Of a stretch of 64,000 nucleotides of DNA, positions 33,333-46,705 are shown one piece after another. The DNA lies in contig JAKSZT010038599.1 in NCBI GenBank assembly GCA_026826555.1, positions 399,727-463,726 on the forward strand, given 5' to 3'. This DNA comes from Tolypeutes matacus. Lineage: Eukaryota; Chordata; Mammalia; Cingulata; Chlamyphoridae. The translations under genes were made by a program, and so were the position numbers. The notes below the pieces were generated by a model that was given only the letters and a program-made list of their open reading frames with translations, searched no databases and was not told the origin of the DNA. The stretch's first letter is position 1; the number at the start of each line of letters is the position of its first letter.

Positions 33333-36300
33333 CCCCTCTGCAGATACTGGGATATCACAAAAAGTGATTTTTCTGCAATGTCAGCCAAGTGCTGGTCCAA
33401 AATGAGAATTTCATCAGCTAACTTGTACTTTTTGTGTTTCTAGAAGAGCTGATATCATGCAGAGGAGAGAGGTTGGCCTAGATTAGATACTGGAAGGAAA
33501 GGCGTGCTCAGTTCCACAACTGGCCCAGGGTATTTGTTGTGCTTTTAGCTTGGCACAATGTCCAAAAAAGACAAATGAGGCCAAACTAGTTCTGAGTTGA
33601 ATTGTGGGACTGTGGCCTTCTCAAGGCCTAATTCAGATGCTGGACATAGTCCTATCCACTTAAGATTTCCCACTCCTTCTTCTGGCCTGAAATGGAAATT
33701 AAGAAGCATTTCTCTTGCTGCAAAAGTCATTGTCTTTATAAGCTGAAACACAGAGATACCCTGGTGACTTCAGGGGTTTCCTTCATGAGCTTTCATGTCA
33801 TATGACCTGTGTTCATGAATGCCCAGGATTTCCAATGCACTGTTCCAGCATGCATGACAGGTAAATTGCCAGAATTTGAAACTTTTTATTTAAACCCAAA
33901 CCCATCCTTCTGCACACAGTTTTATTGCATCTAGGAATATTCAGTTGAAATGGCTTCTGCATACTGATGAAACAAGAATAGAAACAGTGGGAAGGATAAA
34001 ATGTGTATCCCAGAGGCACTATTCATAACCTTCTGAGCTATGTTCCTCGATGCTCAGTTTTTATTAACAGTTAAATTAAGAGTTAGATAAATTGACTTAA
34101 GGCCCATCACATAGCAGCATAGTAACTGGTGATAGCAAAGAAATAGTTTCTCAGCTAGTGGGTGATTAAGGTGGATGATAAATAAACTAAATTCTTAAAG
34201 GGCAGATCCATAACCCAAGCATTTCCTCCCTCTTCCAAGGATGATTAATTGAACCCATTGGTAGTGAGGCCATGGGAGTACCTCCACCAACACCCTCAGC
34301 AAATGCTTTTTCAAAGAACACCTGCTTTTAAATTTATTTGCAGGCATCTCTACTATTTAATTACAATTTTACTCAAAATAATGAGTACATTTAAAACCTT
34401 GTTTAATGGAGGCCTAGACACTCTAAATGTTTTACAGTGCAGACAGTGGAATGCTAGATCTGGAATGCCACACGCCACATCCAGAGACATTTTCCCACTG
34501 TTGAGTTGCATTAAACAGCCACAGCCTGGCACAGACTCACCGAGAGCTTTGTGAAAGGTCAGCTGTTGTGTTTTCATCTTTTGTTTGTGTTATTATTTTA
34601 CTGGCTGATAAATGGTCCTGCAAGCCTTAAATAGCTACTTTACATTCCTATGGGGATATTGTGTGCATTTTTATGAATCCATCTTGGTTTACTTATTTTG
34701 TGCTTCTACCTCCTTATATTAAAAATTTATATTTTTCACTTAGACATTTCAAGTACAGGGCTTTTAAGCATCGGTGCTTCTTGTGGTCATTGCACAGAAG
34801 CACTGCCCTTTCATTACAGGATGCAACTATGGAAGTGCTGGTGAGCAAAGGACAAAGATTTTAGGATCCTGGTGTTATTTGTGGACTACCTCCCAGTTTT
34901 CTAGAGGACCCTTTTTGACCCTGACTCTTTCAGTGGTAAAAGAAACCTTTAGAAATAGGGTGATGATTCCATTCCCTTTGAAAAGCAACACGATCCTTTT
35001 CATGCATTACACTTCATTTGCCATGCTTTGCATTTTGTTTGTACAAAGAAAAAGAAAAATAAGCATTAAATTACAAAGATAAAAGCCTTAGAGCCTGAGT
35101 GTAGTACCAGATGGCAATACAGGAACCACCAAAAATGAGCTCTGGACTGAAATTAATATAATGGAAAATTTGGTAATAATGTGTGATATTTAAAATAAAT
35201 TAAAAAAATGGAGATTGTTTGTTCCATGAAAGCTTTTTGGCACAGAAAGCTTAATAACTTTCATCTGGTAAAAATATGGAGCCATGATTTGGGTATTCTG
35301 ATTTAAACTCATTCTGTTGTTGCTATCTTCTTATCCCTTGCACTTTGATGTCCCTGTCCTTTGGTATTTTTTCATAGCTTGACATGCAGCAGTAATGGTT
35401 CTATTAGCTTCAGCAAATCTGCTGAGCTTGCTTTTTGAGGCGAGCATGTCGTCACTGGTACTTTTCTGCAATTCCTTATTAAGACGTGCCCTTTACTGGC
35501 TCTGCAAGAGCCATCACCTAGAATTAAACATTTTCTACTAGACCTGTCCTTACTCTGTGCAAAATGATTATAGTCCATTATGCCACCTTCTTGTTGACAG
35601 CTGGATACTGCTGAGATTACAATAAAATCCCTGAAAATTTAAATATGATGCTACCTTGTTGTTCTAGGGCTTTGATAACAAGAATCATTTGAACAAGTGC
35701 CTTTCAGAGAACAGAATATGATAGTGGCTTCTTGAAATCATATTATGGAAATATCTGGTTCTTATTCGATTAGTAATATCAGGATCTAGAATCTTGGTGC
35801 TTGGATTAGTTGGAAATCTAACACACTTAAATTATCCCCAAACAGGATGGGCTAACTCAGAACTGGCAGGAGAGTGCTGTTTCTGCAGAATGAAAAATAT
35901 TATACCAAAAATGAGAATTTCCAATTTTTCTAATTTTAGGATTATCTTTTATAATTCACTGCAAATGTGCTTTTTTCCCCCTCTGTACTGCTCAGCAGTA
36001 GTAGTTTCCTTTTATTCTTCAGCAAATGTGGAATAAAGAAACTGGAATCTGGAAATTCCAGTAAATTAGGAAGATTTTAGAGAAATATCAGTCATAGCAA
36101 CAGCAGAACCTCTCTTGAAGGCTGTCTGATATTCTGTAATTAAAGCAAGTCTTTTTTTCCTGTCTTCCCTCATATGCATGCTTCTGTCTCTACCTTCTGT
36201 TAAATCTTTCTCTTTCAGCTCTTCTTCACTAGCTTCAGAAGCCCACATTATCTTTTCTCTAGGTCATTGCCCACCAAGTATAGCCTGTGTGTACTCTCCC

Positions 36301-38934
36301 TCCATTCCAATGAGTAGACACCATGGCACTACATGCTCTGAAATCTTATTTAATATTTTCCTGGAAACTTCAGATTTGCGGTGGTGGTATTTTGCTGAGG
36401 GGTAGGCAGTTTTCCCCTAAGAGATAAATAAATAAAAATATTGAGTGCTTTCCATGTATGGATGGTATATCTTGACATTGCAGTCCAAAGATGTAGCTCC
36501 CAAAACCTATTTTGACCTGTTAATAGATATTTATGCAAAGAGTTCATGAGGGACAAAATAGCGAGATAGTGACTTGCCTTTGAGGGAGGGGTCGACCTCA
36601 GAGAAGAGGGTATTTGACCAAGACCATGAGTAAAACTCTGTTAGTCAGATAAGGAGGAAAGAACACGAGCACAGTTTCACAAGCATGGGAATGGGTTGCA
36701 GGTTGTGAATATTCTGTTGTGGTTTGGGGAAGCAGAAGCATATGACAGAATAGTTGGAATGCCAAGTAGTTTGGGACCATCTGCACACCATTAAAAAGGT
36801 GTTTTCAACTTATCCTTTGGGAAATAGAGAGTCATCAAAAGCTTCTAGAGAGTAATTATTTGAGATTTGTATTATAGGAAGAAAATTCTACCAGCAGATA
36901 GGTTGGTACCATAGAAATTGGTGGCAAAGATAGTAGCCAAGGGCTTAGGAGACAGATGATGAGTAACCAAACAAATCAAGTAATAGTGGTAATGGAGAGA
37001 TGGAGAAAAAAACACAGGGCACATGTAAAATTGAATTGTTAAGTCTCCGTGAATAGATGTGGATGTGTTGTTGGTGACGAGATATAAAGACGATTTTGTG
37101 GTTACTATCTTAGACAATGGAATAGATGCTGATGCTAACAGAGATATTACTGTGTAATGTCACCATTGCATTCCTTCCTTCCTCTACTGATCCGCATTGT
37201 TGAATCATGTCTTAATTATTTTTATGTACAAGTCCTATTATTTATGTGATTTATTTTTCAGTGTTGACTTTGAAAATCTGTGATGTGAAACAAAAGATTA
37301 TTGATGATATGTTTTGGTTTAATGTAGTACAATTTCTAATTTACATTGTAAAAAGTGTTTTTATATAACTAAGCTTTCAGGATATTTTCCCTTTCAGGTG
37401 TTATTTCTCCTCCCTTAGTGTATATTGCCCATGAACCTTCAGGAATCCTAAGATAGATCGATGCCACATTAAAATTTAAGGACCTTCTTCATCAAAACCA
37501 CATTCTTCATTTCCTGAGGATTGTCAGCAAGCTGGGGTGGAGTGGGGGACATGTCAGAAAACTGTATTGTTGCTGTTGATACTTCCTGCTTACCTGCTAC
37601 CTTGGGATCATGTTAGTCCCATGTAATTGTCTCTGCATAAAAGCACCAAGGATGCCAGTGGCAAAGACAAGGAAACAGTCAAAACTTCATTGGGGGAGTT
37701 TTGAGGAAGGGCTATGGAGGTTTAAGTGCCTTAGTCCTCGGATCATTTCTCATATAGCTATCAAATTGTATTAATGAGTGTTTGTATGGCCATTTTTGTT
37801 TTTCTTGTTTTAAAATTCTAAAATGGTAAGTCAGGCTAGGTCTAGCATTTGCTGGCTTCTTAAATTAATGTTTAATAAGATGGGTGGTTGCCAGTACTTT
37901 AAAAGAGTAGTGAACAAGACTTGAATAAATGTAGAATTTTCTTCAAATTTGTCTGTGGCTGATATCTGGCTAGAAAAACCACTCTTTTTTTCCCTTTGGC
38001 CTCTTTTCTTCCTTCCTCTGTCTCTCCCTCCTCTCTTCCGCCTTTCTTTTCTTCTAAACATTATTGCTTTGTCTTTCTCATCATTCATGCCCCAGAGAAG
38101 GCTTCACTCTCATCTGATCATTCTTTAAAACCCAAAGGCATATCTTAAGTTCTACCCTATTTGATAACCTCTTAAAGCCATGACAACACTATCTTTTATT
38201 TTTTATTTCAATGACTTATACAGAGTTTGGAATTATAAACATTCATTTAAGATTTGGTGAAAAGGAAGTAGAACTGATAGGAAATCAGGGTACGATGTCA
38301 TATTGTGGTTAGGATTCTCTAGGACAAAGATTAGATACATAAAACAAATGCACTGAAAATTGAAATGAACTTGGAACAGTGCCTTACATGAGTAAACATA
38401 AGCTTTCAAAAATGCATCACAGTAATATAGTTTGTCAATAATCCATCCTCAGGCCTCCTGAGCCTCCAACTTATCTAGTATATTAAAAACCATTTCAGAA
38501 CTTATTCCAGGCATTCCCTACTTTAAGCAATATTGACCTGTAGCATCACTATTGGAAACAAGAACCAGGAAGATTCTCCTTTTGGAGATGAACCCAAGAG
38601 TGGGTACATCCCATCAAAGAATATCTAGATATTCCCAAACCACCAGATTTCTCAGACCATGTTCTTTAGAAGAGACAGTCATCTGAAAGGTCTTAGAGTC
38701 ATTGTTATCTAGATATTGATTACTCTCAGGAAATACTTATTTTCATCTGATCCTTCCCTTGTCTAATAGTCATTGTGTATATAAACAGTGCCAATACATT
38801 TGCACTTTAGTATTAGAATGATAAAAATATAAAGAAAACTCACATATTCAACCAATAAATATAAAGCTAAACTTCATTTATATTTGTTGATTTTTGATTT
38901 CTACCTTACTTCCTTGTAGAAAACTGGTGAAGCA
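33333..38934. other. Unannotated DNA
   Basis: Over 5 kb with no repeat family I can name. Open frames reach about 102 codons (34774-35082) with no recognisable domain and no supporting splice structure. Repeat-poor DNA like this could hold conserved non-coding elements, but nothing in one sequence can show that. Confidence 0.4.
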
Positions 38935-39155
38935 ATTTACAGGCTTCTTACATATGCTTACTTTGTGCCAGGCATATTTTTATTTTACCTGTACCACAAC
39001 TCTATGAAGAGGGTGTTGTAATTTATGTTTCAAAACTAAGGCACTTGAGGTTCATAGAGGAGAATAACTTTTTCCAAAATTCAAGATAGTAAGTGGTAAA
39101 GCTGGGACACAAACTCAAATCTCTGCCTCTAAAAACTGCAGTATTCTTTTTTTTA
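38935..39155 (-). repeat. MIR SINE relic
   Basis: 'gcttactttgtgccaggcat', 'caactctatgaagagggtgt', 'aaaactaaggcacttgaggt', 'agtaagtggtaaagctggga' and 'cacaaactcaaatctctgcc' follow the reverse complement of MIR through most of its length. Confidence 0.85.
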
Positions 39156-39679
39156 AGTGCTAAAATATGCTTTCACATGATTGTCAAGACTTGAAAAAAA
39201 ATAACAGTCTTGCAAATATTAAGTACAGAAAGAGTGCTCATTGAACCGGTACCTGGGTATGTCTATTCAGAAATAAAAATAAAAGGCTGATTAAACTGGA
39301 TTGATATTTGTTTGTGTCTTTAAGCATGAAATATTCCATGCATATCTACTAAATTTTGAAAGTTAAAATATTATAACTTGCATTATACTCACAAGACCAT
39401 CATGTAGGCAGTCTGCTTGCAGTGTATATTTGCTGCATAGAGATCTATGAAATGAGTTCCATGGAGGTGATGACAATGTGACAGAATGTGGTTTATCCTC
39501 TTGAGAAGTTTACAATGTAGTGTGTGTATAGCTATAAATTCTAAAAAGTTTCTTGGGAAAGGTGTTTGGGATCAGTATGGGTTTGTGTTCTCAAGAAGTT
39601 GACAATTCCTGCAGGTCTTTGGGAAGTGTCAGAACTACTGAATAAGAATTGTTATAAGATTAGGTTTAGGAGGCACACT

Positions 39680-39800
39680 GTTGGTATTTAAAGTCCAATT
39701 CCTTATTTACTAGCTTGTGATCTCTAGGGAGTTACTAGCTCTACCTCTGCTTCTGATGCCTCAACTATAAAATGATGAAAATAATAACTTAATGTTATTA
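39680..39800 (+). repeat. MIR SINE relic (weak)
   Basis: 'actagcttgtgatctctagg', 'gatgcctcaactataaaatg' and 'gaaaataataacttaatg' suggest the centre of a sense MIR directly abutting an antisense one. Confidence 0.5.
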
Positions 39801-39962
39801 TTGTAAATATGGCTGACATTTACATAGCACTTACTATGGTCAGTGCAGTGTCTTAAGCACTTTACAAATAATAGCTCGTTCAATACCCAAAAAACTAGGT
39901 AGGTACTATTTTTGTTATTATTGAGACAATAAAAGGAGTTGCATATTTAGAGCAATGACTGA
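39801..39962 (-). repeat. MIR SINE relic
   Basis: 'acatagcacttactatggtc', 'gtcttaagcactttacaaat', 'ctaggtaggtactatttttg' and 'ttattattgagacaataaaa' follow reversed MIR. Confidence 0.8.
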
Positions 39963-42900
39963 CACATAAGTACTTTATATATATTATATCAATAAATATT
40001 AACCTTAGCAAAGAAGCAGTGAAAGATATTGCAAGCAAAGGAAATGACATGTGCACAGGTTAGAGAGACAAGAGTCAATACATAATATATGTTTGCTGAG
40101 ACCACAATCATGAATTTGGTGCTGGTGGCCAATAAAGAGAGACTTTCAAGTGGAATGAGGCACACTGAGCTTTTCAAATTCTAGAAGTCAGCATATCAGA
40201 GCTGCCCAGTAATGAACATTTTAGTGACTTAAAAGCAAAATCAATTTTTCTCACATTAAAATTAATCTGTGTGGTTAAGCAGGCAATTTACATTGTGAGA
40301 ATACATATTTTTATCATGGAGCCTTATTATAGTGAAGTGAAAAAAAGTGAAGTGAAAAAAATGTGGCTCATAAACACACTTTGTTTCTGTTAATTGACTT
40401 GTACCAAAATGACGATGATGATGACAAATTTGGTTACTACTATCCCAAGACCTTGGTTAGTTACTCTCTTTTAAAGTGCTTGCTCACTTTTCTTTACCCA
40501 CAATGTACACATTCACTATTAAATGCGTGTAAAACAAAGGCCACTCAAGGTATTGTCAAGTTTGGCATTCACAAGTTTCTGTGTAAAGTGTGCCTTTACA
40601 CTGATGCTGATTTTTTAACCACAGATATTAATGGTGAAATTTAATCCATACATTTTTTTCTCATTCTTAGGAGTCATGTGATTGTGTTATTTTCACTTCT
40701 AATGGCCTCTGTGGCTTGTGAGCTGTTTTGAATGCTGCTGTTAAGATATATTTTCCTTGGACTAACCAACCTGGATGTGAAGTTTGAGGCCTGAGGTTAT
40801 TCCAGATCTAACCCATCCACATGTGCAGATGTGTACATATCTGCACTTTATTTTGTCACTTTATCTTTTCTAACTGTAGCAATCAGTCCAGCAGCCATTT
40901 TGTGTTTAGTTCTGAAGAGAGAGAGGGTTTGGAAGAACAGGCATTGAAGTTTGTGAGTGACAAAACAGAGAGGGACCATGTTTTAGGCAGAAAGAATGAA
41001 ATGGTTCTGGACATGTAATTCAACACTTCATTCTATAAGCATTATTAAGTACCCGATGTGTATTAAACACAAAGAAATAGATGGATATGGAAAATTGTCC
41101 CTTTGTTTTTCTGTTTGCCAAATAAGTAAAATCCAGATGTGTATAATCACTTGAGAAAGCAAAAAATATGTTTCAGCAGAGAGGAAGTTGAGAAGTGATT
41201 TTAGAGATTTCTTAAATTGTAAGCAAACTTGGAGGCAAAATCTTCATTAATAAATCAGATCTTGATCTGCAGAAGCTAAGTAGTTGGTGGATGGGGTATC
41301 AGTTTATCAGTATTTAGAAGCAACAGCTTGAGCTCACAGATAAAACCCTATTTCATGAAGCAATTATCAGCAGTAACCAATTGATGTCCATAAAGAACTT
41401 CTACAAATGCCAACTGTTAAAAAAATATGTTCAGAATGCTCTTAACAGCAATGGAGGGTAATTCCTCTACTACCAGGTGCTAGATGGAAATCTTACCAAA
41501 TGTCATTATTTTAAATAGATAAGAATAAGATAATGCTATCAATAAACTGGGGAAAAAAGAAGCAAATAATTTGCATGAGCCACAGTTTTTAGAAATATGG
41601 CCACAAAAATCCAGGAAACTTTATCATCTCATTACACAGTTTGCTCCAAAATAGAAGGGGGATGGAAATACATTGATGATATATTGGCACATGGACTGCT
41701 TTACTACGTGCATTCTTTATGATACAACAGTTGCTCCATTGAAACCATGTTATTTATTGAAGAGCAGAATAAATAGAGTAATAAATCATACTTGCTCATC
41801 TAACCAATCAGAATCTGTTCTGGTTTTGTGGAGTGCTAATTTTTAAAAACTTATTTATTCTGCTTCCTTTCACTTTTCTTTATCAGTCACTGTATTATAT
41901 CAACCTTTTCTTTAATAGATTCCCATCATGAGACATTTAAAAATGCACCACATGTCAAATTCAATTCAACTAAGTCACCTAAATGCATGTTATTTAAATT
42001 AAATATGAATGCTTTGAAAAGTATATACTTATATTATAATTGCTGAAAACTACATTTCCACATTATGCATGTTGTAGATTTAAATCTTGTCAGTGTATGC
42101 AATAGCCAAAGTTAGGTTTAAAAAAAAACCCCGTGAAATAAATTATTCACATCACATATATCTATACATCTGATAATGTAATTAGCAATCAAAAGTACTA
42201 CATATGGTGATGTAATAGAGACATTATAATTTTATACATCCTGCTGTTGATGGATTTAGGTACCACATTTTGCACATTTTCTATTTCATTATTTGGGACT
42301 AAAAGATAAAAATAAAATAACTTGTTTTCTTTATTTTAGTTTCTTTTTTTTAAATCATCCTTCATGCTTCTTTTGCCTTCCTTCTGTGTCTGGCTCTTAT
42401 TTCTTCAGTTTAGTTAGGACTTGTTTTTCTTCATTTATCTTTACTCTCTTTTCTGCTCTGTAGCACTAACACTAATAATAATAATAGAAGTTGGACCTAG
42501 ATCTGGGGGGATTTGGGGAGGTCTCTGAGGTTATGGCTCTGCTTTTCTTTAGCCTTCTAGCCATTCCAGAATGAGAATCACTTATACTCTTTTCAACATC
42601 ACCATAAATCTCTTCCATTTCTCCTATTATATTTGATCTCATTATTCTACAAAATTTCATCCATCATGACATGAATCACTCCAGCTAAAATATTATTTCT
42701 CCAATTCTTATCACCCCATAATACTTCCAACTTTTTACTACTTTCAAACAACCCATTTTGCTCTTTATCTTTTTCTCCTTTCTAAATCGTTGCAACTCCC
42801 TGTATTAGAGTAAATGTCTAACCATTTTTAATAAAGTGAGAGGATTTCATTAAAATTTTCTGCAAGTATGCATGGCCAGACACTCAACTATCTCACATTC

Positions 42901-43099
42901 TCTCACAATTGGCCTTATTTAGTGTTTATGCTTTTCTTTACTCTGACATACACTGCTAGCTCTCTATTGCATACATCTTGTGGTCTATAATGTTTAATCT
43001 TCTCCTCCAAGTGATTATGTTTTATCCCTCATGAACTTCATTCATTTGTGCCTGGACAATCAAAAAGATAATTCATTTTTTATAGTTACCCTGGAAAAG
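39963..43099. other. Unannotated DNA
   Basis: No gene or named repeat. It includes a perfect 15-bp tandem duplication at 40331-40360 ('agtgaagtgaaaaaa' twice), a short GAT run near 40410, and a short (TAA)n run near 42470. Confidence 0.45.
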
Positions 43100-43295
43100 G
43101 GGTTAGGTGCATGATCTTGGTTAACTGAACAGAACTGGGTTCAAATCTTGGTCCTGGCATTTAAAAGCTATGGGGCAAAAGCCTCAACTGTAAAATGGGT
43201 ATAACAGCTGTATACCTGTTCATTGGGTAAGGTAAATTTTAAGCTAAATGAGATAACAAATGCAAAGTTCTGAGCACAAGTTGCCAGCACAAATG
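43100..43295 (+). repeat. MIR SINE relic
   Basis: 'aactgggttcaaatcttggt', 'aagcctcaactgtaaaatgg', 'aagctaaatgagataacaaa' and 'caaagttctgagcacaagtt' follow MIR order. Confidence 0.8.
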
Positions 43296-43807
43296 TATGG
43301 TTTTGCATATAGGAACCCAACAGATTTATCAAACATATTTTCTTCCATTATTCAAATATTTTAAGAAAATGTTCTTAGTTGGTTGGCTAAAACTAAACCA
43401 AAATCAAATAAACCAAGAGACAGAAGGGCCTGTCCTCATTGTGTCCATCCTCCCACATCAAGCCCAATCCCAACAAGGAAGAAATCCATTAGAGTCAGAC
43501 TTATCTTAACAGTAAATTAAATAATGGTAGATATAGAATGTGTTTTCCTTACTAGCGATAGGAACAAAGTTCCATCTGTAAAATGGACATAACAAGTATT
43601 CATAGGGTTATTATTGATGAGTACCTAGCCATCACTATAATTACTTTGTCATGCTCTGCTAGACAAATGATCTTTCAGCTAAAGAGATAAGTCCATGAAA
43701 TCACAGTATTATGGGTGGCTCCTGTTTCAGATAGCTTGCTTTTTCATAAGTTTCCATTTTTAATGTATGACTCTCTATTGAGATCTAGCCACTAATGAAA
43801 TGGTACA
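43296..43807. other. Unannotated DNA
   Basis: No feature recognised. Confidence 0.5.
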
Positions 43808-44298
43808 TGCTTTAGCATGCTAAAAGCTTCTGGGAGCAATATGCCAGAAATAGGTTGGCTTTTGTGGTGGGATTTATTAGGTTAAAAGCTTAAAGTTCTG
43901 AGGCTGAGAAAAATGTTGAAATCAAGGCATCAGGTGAAGATCTGTCCTTGAAAGTCAGCTGCTGGTGATCCTGGACTCCTGCCACGTGGCAAGGCACAAT
44001 GGTGGCTCTGCTGGTCTCAGCTGGTCTCTGCCTTCTCCTCCAGGCTCACTTTATCCCTGGGCTCAGCTGCGGGTGATCTGGCACGTATAGCAGTGTAGTC
44101 TCTCCTGGCTTTCTCCTTTCTGCAGTTTGTATTACTCCCTTTAAGAAGGACTCCAGAAAGAGGATTCTCATCCTTGGTCATGCCCTCCTGGAACAATCTA
44201 ATCAAATAGCCCTTAACTGATATAATCTAATCAAATGTTACAATAGGTTCAATTTAAGAACATAATTTTCTGAGGTCTACAAAAGACTAAAACCAACA
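43808..44298 (-). mobile_element. MaLR-like LTR of xenarthran type, minus strand
   Basis: On the plus strand it opens 'tgctttagcatgctaaaagc', continues 'ccagaaataggttggctttt', 'ggatttattaggttaaaagc' (reverse complement holds AATAAA), 'gtctctgccttctcctccag', 'tctaatcaaatagcccttaa' and ends 'gactaaaaccaaca'. The LTR near 58970 has the same landmarks in the same order, so the two are one family. No internal region or clear 5-bp duplication is visible. Confidence 0.8.
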
Positions 44299-45269
44299 TA
44301 ATATGTAAATGAATTGTCATTTCAATGAACCCAAAAAAAGGCACTTAAAAAAGCACAGTAACTCACACATAACTAAGTAAGATTTAAGATTTTTGAAAAA
44401 TATATAAATTTATTCACATCTAGACATGAGCTTGACATCACAAGTTGAGACAAAATTGTGACATTTGTCACACTGTGGATGAATGAAAGGATACAAACTC
44501 TAATAACACAATAGATCCTGTGATTCCACTCTTGAAGAATTTTATTTTTGGTTTATATGATATTACCTGAGAACAGTGAAGTCTGTGGCTCTTTCATTGA
44601 TCACTAGTCAAACAGTGATCAGGAAGCTCTAAAGAATTGCCATTACAAGCCTGAATTAGACCTTGTAATCCATTTCTACCACTTACTTTTTCCAAGGCTG
44701 TGTCGACTTGATAACATTGTAGATAGGAGTAAGTGAAATAATTAGAGTAAACTTACCTTGGGGTATGTGCCTTTGTATGCACATGTGTGTGCAGCGTGGG
44801 GCTTTAAAAGCTTTCCTATCATACATTCATTAATCAAGCAACATTGCTGGAACTGCCAAGTATCAGGCATTGTCTAGATACTCATTATGCAGATGTGAAT
44901 AAGGTCACAGTCTCTCTCCTCTAGGCATCATTGTCTAGTGAGTAAGAGAGATAAGTATATTACCATCAACTAGTGCGACCAACCCATTATATAGAGAAGT
45001 AGGTTCAGTGAAGAAGGACCAGTGTGGAAGGTCAAAACACTCAGCCGAAGTCAAGGGAATTAGGTTATTTGCGCTTCCTTACAGTGTTTTTCTGGCAGAA
45101 TGTAGAAGTTTAGTTGATATCCAGTGGAGAGGGAGAGGCAACACTGGTTTCCAGACAGAAGAGTCTACATTTGTTAGGGTATTTACTGGACATTAAAGAT
45201 AGGATGTTTCATGCTTAAAAACATATTTGGAGTGTGCATATGTGTATGTGTGTATGTATATGCAGATAT
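44299..45269. other. Unannotated DNA
   Basis: No gene. The segment from about 44820 to 45000 resembles a common unnamed mammalian repeat class ('tatcaggcattgtctagata'). Confidence 0.4.
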
Positions 45270-45785
45270 TGTATTCGTTTCTATTACTGCTGTAAGAAAT
45301 TACCACACATTTCGTGGATTAAAACATCACAAATATATTAACCAACATTTCTTGAGGTGGGAGGTCTAAAATGGGTCTCCCTGGGCTAAAATCAAGGTGT
45401 TGACATGGCTACATTCCTTACTAGAGGCTGTAGGGCAGGATCCATTTTCTTAAATTTTCCAGCTCCTAGAGGCTGCCTATATTTCTTGGCTTGTGTCCCT
45501 TCCTCCATCTTCAACTCCAGCAATGGCAGGTTAACTTTTCTTCATGTGACATCACTCTAACACCAACTCTTTTGCTCCTCCCATCAACATTTAAGGACCT
45601 GTGTTATTACATCGGCTCAAATGGATAATCCAGATTCATTTCCTGTTTTAAGATCAGCTGATTAGCAACCGTATATCATCTGCAAACTTCCATTAAAAAA
45701 CAAACAGGAACAACAAAAACCTTACTCACAGGTTCCAGGAATTAGGATGTGGACATCTTTGGGGGCCTTTATTCTGCCTACCACA
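45270..45785 (-). mobile_element. MaLR-like LTR, minus strand
   Basis: On the plus strand it opens 'tgtattcgtttctattactg', continues 'aaatgggtctccctgggcta', 'aaatcaaggtgttgacatgg', 'ccttcctccatcttcaactc', 'gatcagctgattagcaaccg', 'ggttccaggaattaggatgt' and closes 'attctgcctaccaca'. These are ordered landmarks of an ancient mammalian MaLR-grade LTR in reverse, about 516 bases and nearly full length. The position expected for AATAAA is mutated ('aaatatattaacc' on plus). Flanking pentamers GATAT and GAAGT agree at only 3 of 5. Confidence 0.75.
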
Positions 45786-46609
45786 GAAGTGCATATTTCT
45801 TACAGTTAAGGATAGGATACTAGGGGGGAAATGTACAAAGTAAACAAAACCTGAAAGTACTTTCCATCTATCTGTACACTAGAGAGAAGAGCAGGCTTTG
45901 ACTTCCTTTTAAGAAACTCTCTGTCCCATTATATATAAAACATACCACGTTAAGACAAAAATTATGCAGATAAGTAGAAAATGTTATATAAATGTCATAC
46001 AAAAAGAATGAAAGGAAACATTCTGCAAATTTCTTTGAAGTAAAGACAAAAGAGTTGTTTCTGTGAAATAAATAAGAGGTGGTACATTTTGGTGATGGAA
46101 TTCCTAATCAAGGAAATATGAGAAGAACATTGTTACAAAATTTAGAGCTTATTAGAAATTTAGGTCTACCTAGCATATAAAAAAATTGGCCTTTTTCCTT
46201 TATGTTTCTTACATGGTCATTGAAGATGTAAACTCCTTAATAATAATAAGCTAACACATATATTACAATACTTACCACACAGTAGGCATTCTTCTATTTT
46301 TTTTTTTTTTTCATATATAAATGATTTACTAGTCCTGCGGTAAACCAATGCAGTCTTCTTGGAGTTAGACTTGTGCCCTCACGCAGGGCCACATACTTAG
46401 AAGGTCCTCATGCTTGGGTTAATGCTCTGCTGTCAGCATCTTGAAATCCCTAATAATTTTTGAACAAGGCACCCTGCATTTCCATTTTGCACTCAGTTCC
46501 ACACATTTGAATAGTCAGTCCTGCTCATCACAACCAAACAATGCATTGGATATAATTATTTACGATATTTTCTACTGATTTAAAACATGTGTAGCTTTAG
46601 GGATCTCAC
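45786..46609. other. Unannotated DNA
   Basis: No gene. It has a T-run near 46298. The block at about 46320-46510 ('cctcacgcagggccacatac', 'catttccattttgcac') reminds me of an old mammalian DNA transposon, but I cannot name it. Confidence 0.35.
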
Positions 46610-46705
46610 AGCCATTCTGTATCTCCATTTACCATGTGAAATGTGTGGCTAATAATATCTATTCTATCTACTCCATGAGGTGATATAATAGTAAATGGAT
46701 CCATG
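46610..46705 (+). repeat. MIR SINE relic (weak)
   Basis: 'tgtatctccatttaccatgt', 'gctaataatatctattctat' and 'actccatgaggtgatataat' fit the MIR 3' half. Confidence 0.45.

Noticed and set aside
43803..44303. 5-bp target duplication of the 43.8-kb LTR
   Set aside because: Left GTACA and right ATAAT-like flanks do not match, so it was not claimed.
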